DNA of 25,318 nt from Acidisoma sp035492295 (GTDB lineage: Bacteria; Pseudomonadota; Alphaproteobacteria; Acetobacterales; Acetobacteraceae): contig NZ_DATJJK010000007.1 in assembly GCF_035492295.1 (NCBI RefSeq), positions 1-25,318 on the forward strand, in the 5' to 3' direction. Every line of letters starts with the position of its first letter. The stretch's first letter is position 1. A model generated the notes under the pieces. It searched no databases. It worked only from the letters and a program-made list of their open reading frames with translations, and had not been told where the DNA came from. A program made the position numbers and the translations under genes. Shown here piece after piece: positions 1 through 7,054 of the stretch.

Positions 1-216
1 GCAACCTTCGCCGCCCATGAGGCGCTGCGGCGCAGCCATAGCGCCGGTCCCGATCCTCGTTGGCGCTGCACCGCCTGCGGCGCAGAGCACGAATCCTGGC
101 ACCCTGCTTGCCCCGTCTGCGGGACTGTGGGGCAGGTGGTGTGGACCGCCGAGACCGCGCCAGCGCAGCGGGCCGTGATGCCGGCGGCCCTTCTATCCAG
201 CACAGCCACGCCCTGA
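1..216 (+). CDS. HemY-like TPR protein, C-terminal zinc-ribbon tail (5' truncated)
   Basis: Only the last 71 codons lie in the window, open from base 1 and ending in TGA at 214-216. The visible part carries two CxxC pairs in the pattern W-R-C-T-A-C-G … W-x-P-A-C-P-V-C-G, a rubredoxin-like zinc ribbon, followed by a short Ala/Pro tail. In alphaproteobacteria this pattern closes the HemY-type TPR membrane protein encoded near hemD and hemC. HemY here is the TPR protein historically tied to haem synthesis, not protoporphyrinogen oxidase. The ribbon is seen directly; the HemY assignment is inferred from memory of the family. The related LapB/YciM proteins also end in a zinc ribbon and are the main alternative. 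The gene converges on the cupin gene, with 21 bases between the stops. Confidence 0.6.
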   Translation, partial: ATFAAHEALRRSHSAGPDPRWRCTACGAEHESWHPACPVCGTVGQVVWTAETAPAQRAVMPAALLSSTATP

Positions 217-237
217 CGGGCGCGGCCCTGCGGTCGC

Positions 238-582
238 TCAGCGCTTGATAATGACGTAGGTCTTGCGGACAGTCTCCCGAATGTCCCAAACGCCCATGGT
301 GTTTTCGGACATCATGAAGGCATCCCCTGCCTTGAAAGCGATGGGTTCCCCGCCGGTGGGCGTGAAGGTGCCGGAACCCGCGATGAAATGGCAGAACTCC
401 TGCTCCGTCACGAAGCGGTTCCAGCGGCCGGGCGTGCATTCCCAGATGCCGGTTTCGACCTGATCGGCCCGTTCAAACTCCTTATAGCTGGTATGGGCGA
501 CGGGCTCGCCGATGGGCGAGGCGACGGGGGCGGGCGTGCTCAAGGTTTCGCCGAGCGCGGCCCTTATATGGCTGACGGTCAT
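238..582 (-). CDS. Cupin of the DUF861 / COG3450 type
   Basis: This is a small single-domain cupin of 114 residues. The core runs from about residue 48 to the end and includes W-x-C-T-P-G-R-W near 48-54, F-C-H-F-I-A-G-S-G near 63-71 and K-A-G-D-A-F near 84-89. Proteins of this family resemble the EutQ cupin and often sit beside amine or amino-acid oxidases. No catalytic activity is established for most of them. The ATG at 582 has an AAAGGA ribosome site 6 bases upstream. It lies 31 bases after the FAD oxidoreductase on the same strand, so it is probably the last gene of that transcript and may act on the oxidase product or bind a small ligand. The family call is good; the substrate is unknown. 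Confidence 0.8.
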   Translation of the reverse strand: MTVSHIRAALGETLSTPAPVASPIGEPVAHTSYKEFERADQVETGIWECTPGRWNRFVTEQEFCHFIAGSGTFTPTGGEPIAFKAGDAFMMSENTMGVWDIRETVRKTYVIIKR

Positions 583-613
583 GACAATCCTTTCGGTGGG
601 GGGAACAGCGGCA

Positions 614-2062
614 TCAGCCGATTTTCCAGATCATGAGCGCTTCCATGCGCTCGGAAACGCGCTGCGCCAGGCGGCGGCGCCACGCGGGGCTATGAGGATT
701 CGCGAGCACGGCATCTTCGGACGCGAAGCTGCGCACGATGGCGTTGTAGCCGAGGAAGCGGAGAGGTTCGGGTTCCCAAGGCTTCAGCGCCTTGGCGAAG
801 GGCTTGTCCGGAATCACCCAGGGCTGGCGAGTCTCGAGACTGTCGCGGCCAAGGATGAGGTCGGCCAGGGTGCGCCCGGCGAGATTGGTGGCGCCGACGC
901 CTTCGCCGCCGAATCCGCCGGCCAGCGCCGTGCGGCTCTCCCGGTCGACCAGCATATGCGGCTGGAAGCGCCGCCCCATGCCGAGATTGCCGCCCCAGCT
1001 ATGGGTGATGCGGACGTCCTTCAATTGCGGAAAGAGATCGGTGAAGAGGCGTCGCCGCAGCGCCGTTTCCTCCGCCGTCAGGGTGAAATCGCGCCGGATG
1101 CGGCCCCCGAAGCGGTAGCCGCCGCGCGCCCCGAAAACGAGCCGGTTGTCCTTCGTACGCTGCCCGTAGGTTACCTGGCGGCTGAATTCGCCAAAAGCCT
1201 GACCATGATCAAGACCGATGCCGGCCCAGACATCATGGCCCAAGGGCTCGGTCGCGACGATCAGGCTATGGACGGGAAGCTGGTAGCGGCTCAGCGCGGC
1301 CCCGTCCAAGGGCGGCAGGCTACCGGCAAAGCTTTCCACTGCCGGAATGATCCAGTCTGCCGCCACGCTTCCCTCTGCCGTCCGCAGGCGGCCCGGCTGC
1401 CAGACCGTTACCGCGCTTCGTTCGTGGATGGCCACGCCGAGCCGCTCCACCACCTGGGCGAGGCCCCGGACGAGTTTGGCGGGATGGATAGTGGCGCAAT
1501 GGGGGGAGTAGAGGCCGCCGAGCGCGCCCGAAATCCGCACATGCCGGGACAGTTCGGCCGGGGAGAGCCAGCGGTAGTCTTCCTCTGAGAGACCCTCGCG
1601 GCGGAGGCTGTCCAGATAGCCGCGCAGCCGCACTGCCTGCTCCGGATAGCGCGCGGCGCAATACAGCATGCCGGCCTTCCGGAAATCGCAGTCGATGCCC
1701 TCGGCGGCCACGACACGGCCGACTTCGTCCGGAATGGCGGTGACAAGGCGCCAGGTTTCCTGGCGGCGCGGTTCGGGCAGATGGCCCACGAGCCGGTCCT
1801 CGCCCAACAGCCCGCCGATCACCCAGCCGCCATTGCGGGAGGAGGCGCCGAAGCCCGCTGTCTCCGCCTCGAGAATGACGATCCTTAAGTAGGGCGCGCG
1901 GGTCTTGAGGTAATAGGCGGTCCAGAGACCGGTATAGCCCGCGCCGATGATGGCGATATCGGCCTGCGTCTGGCCCTCCAGCGCCGGGCGCGGCGCAAAA
2001 TCCTCAGCAAGCTGGCTGGTCCAGAGGCTGAGGTTTTTCCAGGCAGGGTTGGGGGCGGACAT
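614..2062 (-). CDS. FAD-dependent DAO-family oxidoreductase (PuuB-like amine/amino-acid oxidase)
   Basis: This flavoenzyme of 482 residues belongs to the D-amino-acid-oxidase superfamily. A Rossmann FAD fingerprint I-A-I-I-G-A-G-Y-T-G-L-W lies at about residues 36-47, the family motif F-G-A-S-S-R-N-G-G-W at 71-80, and a C-terminal flavin segment G-G-F-G-G-E-G-V-G-A-T-N follows later. The about 30-residue stretch before the FAD fold (W-T-S-Q-L etc.) and the extended C-terminus after the flavin site are typical of gamma-glutamylputrescine oxidase and putative aminophosphonate oxidoreductases. The ATG at 2062 was chosen because GGAG lies 6 bases upstream; an in-frame GTG at 2074 lacks such a site. 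It probably oxidises an amine to an aldehyde or imine using O2. Neighbours are an AraC-type regulator upstream and a cupin downstream on the same strand. Substrate is not determinable. Confidence 0.85.
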   Translation of the reverse strand: MSAPNPAWKNLSLWTSQLAEDFAPRPALEGQTQADIAIIGAGYTGLWTAYYLKTRAPYLRIVILEAETAGFGASSRNGGWVIGGLLGEDRLVGHLPEPRRQETWRLVTAIPDEVGRVVAAEGIDCDFRKAGMLYCAARYPEQAVRLRGYLDSLRREGLSEEDYRWLSPAELSRHVRISGALGGLYSPHCATIHPAKLVRGLAQVVERLGVAIHERSAVTVWQPGRLRTAEGSVAADWIIPAVESFAGSLPPLDGAALSRYQLPVHSLIVATEPLGHDVWAGIGLDHGQAFGEFSRQVTYGQRTKDNRLVFGARGGYRFGGRIRRDFTLTAEETALRRRLFTDLFPQLKDVRITHSWGGNLGMGRRFQPHMLVDRESRTALAGGFGGEGVGATNLAGRTLADLILGRDSLETRQPWVIPDKPFAKALKPWEPEPLRFLGYNAIVRSFASEDAVLANPHSPAWRRRLAQRVSERMEALMIWKIG

Positions 2063-2134
2063 CAGCGTCTCCACGGCTTCCGCGTGCTTAGCGGAGTGCG
2101 CCAGCGGCGTCTTCCCGGCGGGTCCGGAAGGAGG

Positions 2135-2956
2135 CTAGCCACCCCGTGTATAGGCGGAGGGAGACAGGCCGGTCGCCCGGCGGAAGGCCCGGTAGAAGGC
2201 GGAGAGGGAGTTGAAGCCGGCGTCGAAGGCGAGGGTGTCGATACGCCCTTCATGGCCCCGATCGAGCGCCGCCAGCAGGTGCTGCAGCCGTTTATGGGTG
2301 AGATACTGGTAGAAGCTCATCCCCAGTACCTGGTTGAGCAGAAAGGAAATCTGGTTGCGCGTATAGCCGGTCTCGGCGGCGACGCGCGGCAGGTCGAGCT
2401 CTGGATCGAGATAAGGTTTGCGGCGCTCGAAATAGGCATCGAGTTCGGCGGCGATACTGCCGAGCTGGCGGGCCGAAAGGCCCAGGCGTTCGGCCGGCGG
2501 CCGTGCCGCGTGCCGGTCCGGACCCGGCGCACCCGGCGTCAGCGTCGCATATTCGCGGATCCGCAGGATCAGCCCGCTCCGCACCGTAATCGCCTCGCTG
2601 GCATGGAATTCGGCCAGTCGCCCCGCCATGGGCACAACGATCTGATACTGAATGAAGGCAGTGTCGCCATCCGCACGGATCCGGTCGATATGGTCGAGGA
2701 AGGGCGCGCCGTCCCGCGGCAGGCTGCGCGCCACATACGCGCCGAGATCGCCGAGCCGCAGCGAGAGGCCGCGGTAATGGTCGATATAGACGACCTCCGG
2801 GTCATAGCAGCCGAGAATGGCCGCGAGATCCCGGGCCTTCCAGGCGGCGTGGTAGCGGGTGACGGTGGCGCGCGTCGCCTCGGTCAGAGCCGCACCGTCG
2901 TCAGACGTGTCAGGCAAGGCCGCGGAGTGCGTCACCCGGCGTGATCCGCCCGTCAT
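2135..2956 (-). CDS. Transcriptional regulator: SnoaL/NTF2-like domain fused to AraC-type HTH
   Basis: The protein has two parts. Residues about 25-140 look like a SnoaL/NTF2-type alpha+beta cone, with A-W-K-A-R-D-L near 38-44, Y-D-P-E-V-V-Y-I-D-H near 51-60 and a late strand I-L-R-I-R-E-Y. Residues about 165-270 form an AraC-family double helix-turn-helix, with L-P-R-V-A-A-E-T-G-Y near 189-198 and the signature D-A-G-F-N-S-L-S-A-F-Y-R-A-F at 245-258. Most AraC regulators carry a cupin sensor; a SnoaL-like sensor is less usual. The longest reading starts at an ATG (2956) inside the end of hisA, overlapping it by 47 bases. A GTG at 2935 is also possible, and neither has a convincing ribosome site. 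It precedes the FAD oxidoreductase by 72 bases and probably controls that gene, which is inferred only from position. Confidence 0.8.
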   Translation of the reverse strand: MTGGSRRVTHSAALPDTSDDGAALTEATRATVTRYHAAWKARDLAAILGCYDPEVVYIDHYRGLSLRLGDLGAYVARSLPRDGAPFLDHIDRIRADGDTAFIQYQIVVPMAGRLAEFHASEAITVRSGLILRIREYATLTPGAPGPDRHAARPPAERLGLSARQLGSIAAELDAYFERRKPYLDPELDLPRVAAETGYTRNQISFLLNQVLGMSFYQYLTHKRLQHLLAALDRGHEGRIDTLAFDAGFNSLSAFYRAFRRATGLSPSAYTRGG

Positions 2957-3647
2957 AGAGCGCGCGGCCGACGATCACGCCTGCGATCCCCGGCGTGTCG
3001 CGGGCCACCTTGCGCAGCGCCTCGAGGTGGGCGAGCGAGCCGACCCCGCCCGAGGCAATGACCGGCGTGGTGACGGCGCGGGCGAGGGATGCGGTGGCAT
3101 CCAGATTGAGGCCTTCGAGCATGCCGTCCCGCCCGATATCGGTGAAAATGATGGCCGCCGCTCCCGCATCCTCAAAGCGCAATGCCAGGGTTTCGGTCGC
3201 CACAGCCGAGGTTTCGGCCCAGCCTTCGGTGGCAACGAACCCGTCCCGCGCGTCGATGCCGACAGCAATACGGCCGGGAAACAGGCGGCAGGCCTCCCGC
3301 ACCAAATCGGGGTTCTTGGCGGCGATAGAGCCCAGGATGACACGGCTAACGCCCGCCGCCAGCCAGGCCTCGATGCTGCTGATGTCGCGGATGCCGCCGC
3401 CCAGCTGCACGGGCACTTTTGCGTTCGCGAGAATTGCCGTCACCGCCGCGGTATTGACCGAGCGGCCGGCGAAGGCGCCGTCCAGATCGACCACATGCAG
3501 CCAGGTGCAGCCGGCCTCCTGCCAGGCTCGCGCCTGGGCGCCGGGGTCCTCGCCATAGACGGTCGCCTGGTCCATGTCGCCGCGGCGGAGCCGCACGCAG
3601 GCTCCGCCCTTGAGGTCGATCGCCGGGTAGAGTGTGAGGGCAGGCAT
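2910..3647 (-). CDS. hisA: Phosphoribosylformimino-5-aminoimidazole carboxamide ribotide isomerase
   Basis: HisA converts ProFAR to PRFAR, the fourth step of histidine synthesis, as a cytosolic (beta/alpha)8 barrel. The 245-residue length is normal. The general acid/base residues are visible: D11 in Y-P-A-I-D-L-K-G-G and D132 in G-I-D-A-R-D-G. The T-D-I-G-R-D-G-M motif is at 169-176. Phosphate-binding loops are G-G-G-I-R at 83-87 and A-S-G-G-V-G at 198-203, giving the two-fold half-barrel pattern. It starts 8 bases after the GNAT stop, so it is in the his transcript. In most alphaproteobacteria hisF follows immediately; here the next gene is the SnoaL–AraC regulator, which overlaps its 3' end. 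HisF is excluded as an alternative because the sequence lacks HisF features and matches HisA from the N-terminus. Confidence 0.96.
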   Translation of the reverse strand: MPALTLYPAIDLKGGACVRLRRGDMDQATVYGEDPGAQARAWQEAGCTWLHVVDLDGAFAGRSVNTAAVTAILANAKVPVQLGGGIRDISSIEAWLAAGVSRVILGSIAAKNPDLVREACRLFPGRIAVGIDARDGFVATEGWAETSAVATETLALRFEDAGAAAIIFTDIGRDGMLEGLNLDATASLARAVTTPVIASGGVGSLAHLEALRKVARDTPGIAGVIVGRALYDGRITPGDALRGLA

Positions 3648-3655
3648 GGGCTAGG

Positions 3656-4252
3656 TCAGCTCTTCCGCTGCAAAAGCTTGTAGAAAAAGGCGCCGGCCAC
3701 GAGCTGGCCGCCGATCCGCGCATAGGCGGGGTGGGTACCCCAGCGGATATAGCCGAGCCCTTCATAGAGCGCGATGGCGCCGCTATGGGTCTCGCGCACG
3801 TCGAGATTGAGGATCTGATAGCCCAGGTTACGGGCGCGTTCCTCGACCCTCATGACCATCATCCGGGCGAGGCCGAGGCGACGGGCATAGGGTGCGACAA
3901 AGGCCTGGGTCACCGTCGCTGCCATCGCCTGAGCCTCGTTGTTGCGCGGCGGGCGCACCAGCTGGGCCGATCCCACGATAACGCCATCCACTCGGCCGAG
4001 ATAAAGTTCCCTCTCAGGAACCATCAATAATCCCTTGAAATAGCTCTCTATCACCTGCCTGCCCGGCGGCGTCAGCCAACCGAAACCGCCGCCGTCGATG
4101 ATGGCGGCGTCCGTCGCCTCGCACAGCGCCAGCAGATCCTCGTCCGAAAAGGCGGTGATGCGGTCGACGCTGAGAAGCGGCTTCGCCTGCGGCGCCTCCG
4201 CTTCCGGGCCGTCTCCCATCTGGCCATCGGCCACGGCGATCACGGCGCCCAT
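3656..4252 (-). CDS. GNAT-family N-acetyltransferase within the his operon
   Basis: This is a GNAT acyltransferase of 198 residues. The acetyl-CoA loop is visible as F-V-A-P-Y-A-R-R-L-G-L-A at about 117-128, a variant of the Q/R-x-x-G-x-G/A signature. Motif B is at about 148-170, with L-D-V-R-E-T-H-S-G-A-I-A-L-Y-E-G-L-G-Y. The first 25 residues are low-complexity and may be absent if translation starts at a later ATG (4219). The ATG at 4252 overlaps the end of hisH by 13 bases and is preceded by GAGGA. It starts inside hisH and ends 8 bases before hisA, so it is translated with the his genes. Its acceptor is unknown, and nothing shows a role in histidine synthesis. Confidence 0.85.
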   Translation of the reverse strand: MGAVIAVADGQMGDGPEAEAPQAKPLLSVDRITAFSDEDLLALCEATDAAIIDGGGFGWLTPPGRQVIESYFKGLLMVPERELYLGRVDGVIVGSAQLVRPPRNNEAQAMAATVTQAFVAPYARRLGLARMMVMRVEERARNLGYQILNLDVRETHSGAIALYEGLGYIRWGTHPAYARIGGQLVAGAFFYKLLQRKS

Positions 4253-4875
4253 GTCAGAAAGTTCCTCATGATGGCGAGACCCACCTCCTGGCTCTTTTCG
4301 GGATGGAACTGCGTCCCCGCACGATTGTCGCGCGCAACCAGGGCGACGACCGGTCCGCCATAATCCGTGGTGGCGAGGATTTCGCTGGGCTTGCCATCAC
4401 TCAGGGCGAAACTGTGAGTAAAATAGACATGGTCGCCCGGAACGAGACCACCAAGCAGGTGATGTGAACCGGGCGTGAAGTCGAGCCCGTTCCAACCCAT
4501 TTGCGGCAGGCGCAGGCCCGGTGCATCGATGCGGGTGATTTCGCCGCGGACCCAACCGAGGCCTTCGGTGGCGCCGTATTCCAATCCGCGCTCGGCCATT
4601 AGTTGCATGCCGACGCAGATGCCGAGGAAGGGCGTGCCGGCATCGACCGTCTCTTCCAGTGCGTCGCGCAGATGCGGCACTGCGGAAAGCCCCTCCATGC
4701 AGTCTCCGAAGGCGCCCTGGCCGGGCAGCACGATGCGGCTTGCTTCCCGGATCTCGGCAGGATCGCTCGTCACCCGCACATCAGCCACAAGCCCCGAGCG
4801 CTCGGCGGCGATCGCCACGGCGCGCGAGGCGGAAGCGAGGTTGCCGCTGCCGTAGTCGACGACCGCAATCTTCAT
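4240..4875 (-). CDS. hisH: Imidazole glycerol phosphate synthase glutaminase subunit
   Basis: HisH hydrolyses glutamine and channels ammonia to HisF, which makes imidazole glycerol phosphate and AICAR. The class I glutaminase triad is intact: C87 in G-I-C-V-G-M-Q, with H191 and E193 in F-H-P-E-K-S. The N-terminus M-K-I-A-V-V-D-Y-G-S-G-N-L is standard for HisH and fixes the ATG at 4875, giving 211 residues. The reading frame is open further upstream to about 5154 but that part is a shadow of DUF2628. The ATG overlaps the DUF2628 stop as ATGA. Its obligate partner hisF is not in this window, which is unusual because hisH and hisF are normally neighbours in this group. Confidence 0.96.
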   Translation of the reverse strand: MKIAVVDYGSGNLASASRAVAIAAERSGLVADVRVTSDPAEIREASRIVLPGQGAFGDCMEGLSAVPHLRDALEETVDAGTPFLGICVGMQLMAERGLEYGATEGLGWVRGEITRIDAPGLRLPQMGWNGLDFTPGSHHLLGGLVPGDHVYFTHSFALSDGKPSEILATTDYGGPVVALVARDNRAGTQFHPEKSQEVGLAIMRNFLTWAP

Positions 4876-5246
4876 GCGAGATCCTCCGAAGCGAGGGTCG
4901 GGTCGCGGTCGACCAGCCGGGCGAAACCAGCCTCCGCGTTCCGCGCCGCGACGACATAGCTCTCCGAAAAGCCCCGCCGGGCGAGCGACCAGCGGCAGAG
5001 ATCGCGGCCCGTCAGTCCCATCAGCAAGGCATAGGCCGCGAGGAGCACCGGCGGCAGCACTGCGCCGGGCCAGAAGGATGAAAGGGCGAGCAGCGCCCCA
5101 GGCACAACCAAGGCGATGATGCCGGCGATCCAGGCGCGATGGGCGAAAAGCCAAAGCGGCCCGAACAGGAAGGCACCGAGGGAAAAGCCTTCCCGCACCA
5201 GCAGGGGCATCTGCCCCGGCCGCAGATGGGCAGTATAGATCCTCAT
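4872..5246 (-). CDS. DUF2628 small membrane protein of the his operon
   Basis: The protein has 124 residues with an N-terminal soluble part and two or three hydrophobic stretches. The DUF2628 hallmark is visible near the start: V-R-E-G-F-S-L-G-A-F-L-F-G-P-L-W-L at about 17-33, followed by hydrophobic segments at about 40-62 and 64-78. The C-terminal part after R-R-G-F is predicted cytosolic. The family is conserved between hisB and hisH in many alphaproteobacteria but has no known function. It overlaps hisB upstream and hisH downstream by 4 bases each (ATGA), which points to translational coupling. The family call rests on motif and context. A role in histidine synthesis is unproven. Confidence 0.85.
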   Translation of the reverse strand: MRIYTAHLRPGQMPLLVREGFSLGAFLFGPLWLFAHRAWIAGIIALVVPGALLALSSFWPGAVLPPVLLAAYALLMGLTGRDLCRWSLARRGFSESYVVAARNAEAGFARLVDRDPTLASEDLA

Positions 5247-5866
5247 CCCGCGAGGGATCCTTTGGTCGATGGAATGGCGCCGCCAGCCCGCGGATCGAGC
5301 CCGACCGCCATGCGCAGGGCCCGCGCCACCGCCTTGAAACAGGCTTCGGCGATGTGATGGTCGTTGCGCCCGGCCTTCTGGATCAGATGCAGATTGAACA
5401 GGCCGTTGGCCGAAAGGGCGCGGAAAAATTCCTCCGCCAGCTGGGTGTCGAAGGTCCCGATCTTGTCGGCCGTGAAGGAAACCTGCCAGCCGAGCGCGGC
5501 ACGGCCGGAAAGGTCGACCGCCGCTTCGACCAGCGCTTCATCCATCGGCACCAGGGCCTGGCCGTAGCGGGTGATGCCGCGCTTGTCGCCGAGCGCCTTC
5601 AGGATCAGCTGTCCCAACACGATGCCGACATCCTCCACAGTGTGGTGGTCGTCTACATGCAGGTCGCCCTGCGCTTCGATTTCGAGATCGAACATGGCAT
5701 GGCGGCCGAGCGCCGTCAGCATATGGTCGAAGAAACCGATGCCGGTGGCAGTCTTGACCTGACCGGTGCCGTCGAGGTTCAGCCGGACCGTGATCTCGGT
5801 CTCCGAGGTGCGGCGGGTGAGCTTGGCCATGCGGGCCGCGCCGAGGGGGGCAGGGGTCGCGTCCAT
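5243..5866 (-). CDS. hisB: Imidazoleglycerol-phosphate dehydratase (monofunctional)
   Basis: HisB dehydrates imidazole glycerol phosphate to imidazole acetol phosphate, using two Mn ions in a 24-subunit shell. Metal ligands are visible in H-V-D-D-H-H-T-V-E-D at residues 70-79 and in the symmetry-related N-D-H-H-I-A-E-A-C-F-K-A near the C-terminus. F-F-D-H-M-L at about 45-50 is also diagnostic. At 207 residues it is the single-function form without the phosphatase domain of enterobacteria. The ATG at 5866 has AGGA 5 bases upstream. An internal ATG at 5830 would give the more usual N-terminus but lacks a ribosome site. It is followed by DUF2628 with a 4-base overlap and preceded by trpS with 30 bases between. 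Confidence 0.96.
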   Translation of the reverse strand: MDATPAPLGAARMAKLTRRTSETEITVRLNLDGTGQVKTATGIGFFDHMLTALGRHAMFDLEIEAQGDLHVDDHHTVEDVGIVLGQLILKALGDKRGITRYGQALVPMDEALVEAAVDLSGRAALGWQVSFTADKIGTFDTQLAEEFFRALSANGLFNLHLIQKAGRNDHHIAEACFKAVARALRMAVGLDPRAGGAIPSTKGSLAG

Positions 5867-5896
5867 TCGTCCTGGATACCTTATCCGCCGCAGGAG

Positions 5897-6904
5897 TTAC
5901 ACTGCCGGAGGTTGCAGAAAGCCGACCAGCCGTTCGGCCTCGGCCACGATCGGGTCGGCAATGGCGGCAGCCCGCGCGGCGCCTGCGAACAGAATGCGGT
6001 CGATATGTCCGGGATCGGCCACGAGACGGCGCGTTTCGGCCGCGATGGGCCCGAGCTTCTCGACCATGAGATCCGCGAGCTCGTTCTTGAACGTCGCGAA
6101 TCCCTGGCCGCCGAACTGGGCGAGGACTGCGTTCTGGCTCAACCCCGAAAGGGCGGCGTAGATGCCGACGAGGTTGCGGGCTTCGGCCCGGCCCTCGAGC
6201 CCGGCGGCCTCGCCCGGCAGCGGCTCGGGATCGGTGCGGGCACGGCGGATTTTCGCAGCGATCGTCTCGGCATCGTCGCTCATGTTGATGCGGCTCTGGT
6301 CCGAGGGATCGGATTTCGACATCTTCTTCGTTCCGTCACGCAGGGACATGACGCGCGCGGCTTCCGGCATGATCAGCGGCTGGATTTGCGGGAAGAACTC
6401 CACCTCGTAATCATGGTTGAACTTCTGCGCGATGTCGTTCGCGAGTTCGAGGTGCTGCTTTTGATCGTCTCCCACCGGCACGCGCGTCGCGTGATAGGCG
6501 AGGATGTCGGCGGCCATCAGGTTGGGATAGACGAAAAGGCCGGCAGAGGCCGCCTCGCGGTCCTTCCCCGCCTTATCCTTGAACTGGGTCATGCGGTTCA
6601 GCCAGCCGATGCGGGCGACGCAATTGAAGATCCAGGCGAGGCGCGCATGGGCGGGCACGGCCGACTGGTGGAAAAGAATGTGCTTTTCGGGGTCGATGCC
6701 GCAGGCGATGATCGTCGCCGCCATCTCCCGCGTCTGGCGGCGCAGCACCTCCGGTTCCTGCCAGGTGGTGATCGCGTGGAGATCGACCACGCAGTAGAGG
6801 CAGTCATGGTCGTTCTGCAGCGCCACCCAGTTGCGGATCGCTCCGAGATAATTGCCGAGCGTCGGAATGCCCGACGGCTGGATTCCCGAAAATACCCGTT
6901 GCAT
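5897..6904 (-). CDS. trpS: Tryptophanyl-tRNA synthetase
   Basis: This class I synthetase charges tRNA-Trp with tryptophan in the cytosol. The HIGH-equivalent motif is P-T-L-G-N-Y-L-G-A at 14-22 and the KMSKS loop is K-M-S-K-S at 194-198. V-G-D-D-Q-K-Q-H at 144-151 and the tryptophan-binding region D-L-H-A-I-T at 41-46 are also typical. At 335 residues it is full length for the bacterial type. The ATG at 6904 has AAAGG 8 bases upstream. It ends 30 bases before hisB on the same strand, so trpS and the his genes could share a transcript. The leader (6905 to about 7050) contains a strong dyad described separately. Confidence 0.97.
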   Translation of the reverse strand: MQRVFSGIQPSGIPTLGNYLGAIRNWVALQNDHDCLYCVVDLHAITTWQEPEVLRRQTREMAATIIACGIDPEKHILFHQSAVPAHARLAWIFNCVARIGWLNRMTQFKDKAGKDREAASAGLFVYPNLMAADILAYHATRVPVGDDQKQHLELANDIAQKFNHDYEVEFFPQIQPLIMPEAARVMSLRDGTKKMSKSDPSDQSRINMSDDAETIAAKIRRARTDPEPLPGEAAGLEGRAEARNLVGIYAALSGLSQNAVLAQFGGQGFATFKNELADLMVEKLGPIAAETRRLVADPGHIDRILFAGAARAAAIADPIVAEAERLVGFLQPPAV

Positions 6905-6981
6905 CTACGCACCTTTCGTAACGCGGAAAGACCTTGGAGCGACCGCCGTTTCGTGGCCGGAGGGGGGCTTTTCCCCGCATC

Positions 6982-7006
6982 GGAGCGGTCCGTCAATGAC
7001 CGCTCC
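6982..7006. promoter_or_regulatory. Perfect 9-bp inverted repeat in the trpS leader/promoter region
   Basis: GGAGCGGTC (6982-6990) and GACCGCTCC (6998-7006) are exact reverse complements separated by 7 bases. On the minus strand the spacer reads ATTGACG, so a -35-like TTGACG lies between the arms, although no good -10 follows at 17 bases. There is no T-tract on either strand, so it is not a typical terminator. A second, smaller G/C hairpin (GGGG-CTTTT-CCCC, about 6964-6976) follows towards trpS. It could be an operator or an RNA hairpin in the trpS leader; I cannot distinguish these. Confidence 0.5.
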
Positions 7007-7054
7007 CCCGTCCTTTCGGCATGCGTATCATCATGCTGCGGCGCGGCAGCCCCG

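Noticed and set aside
217..237. GGGC-GCG-GCCC near the convergent HemY-like and cupin stops
   Set aside because: Four-base arms without a T-run are expected by chance in DNA of this composition.
512..1588. Long plus-strand open frame of 358 codons
   Set aside because: It lies antisense to the FAD oxidoreductase, whose family motifs are clear; the plus-strand product is low-complexity Ala/Gly/Arg sequence without domains.
4876..5154. N-terminal extension of HisH
   Set aside because: HisH starts M-K-I-A-V-V-D-Y-G at 4875; the upstream part overlaps DUF2628 and is not HisH-like.
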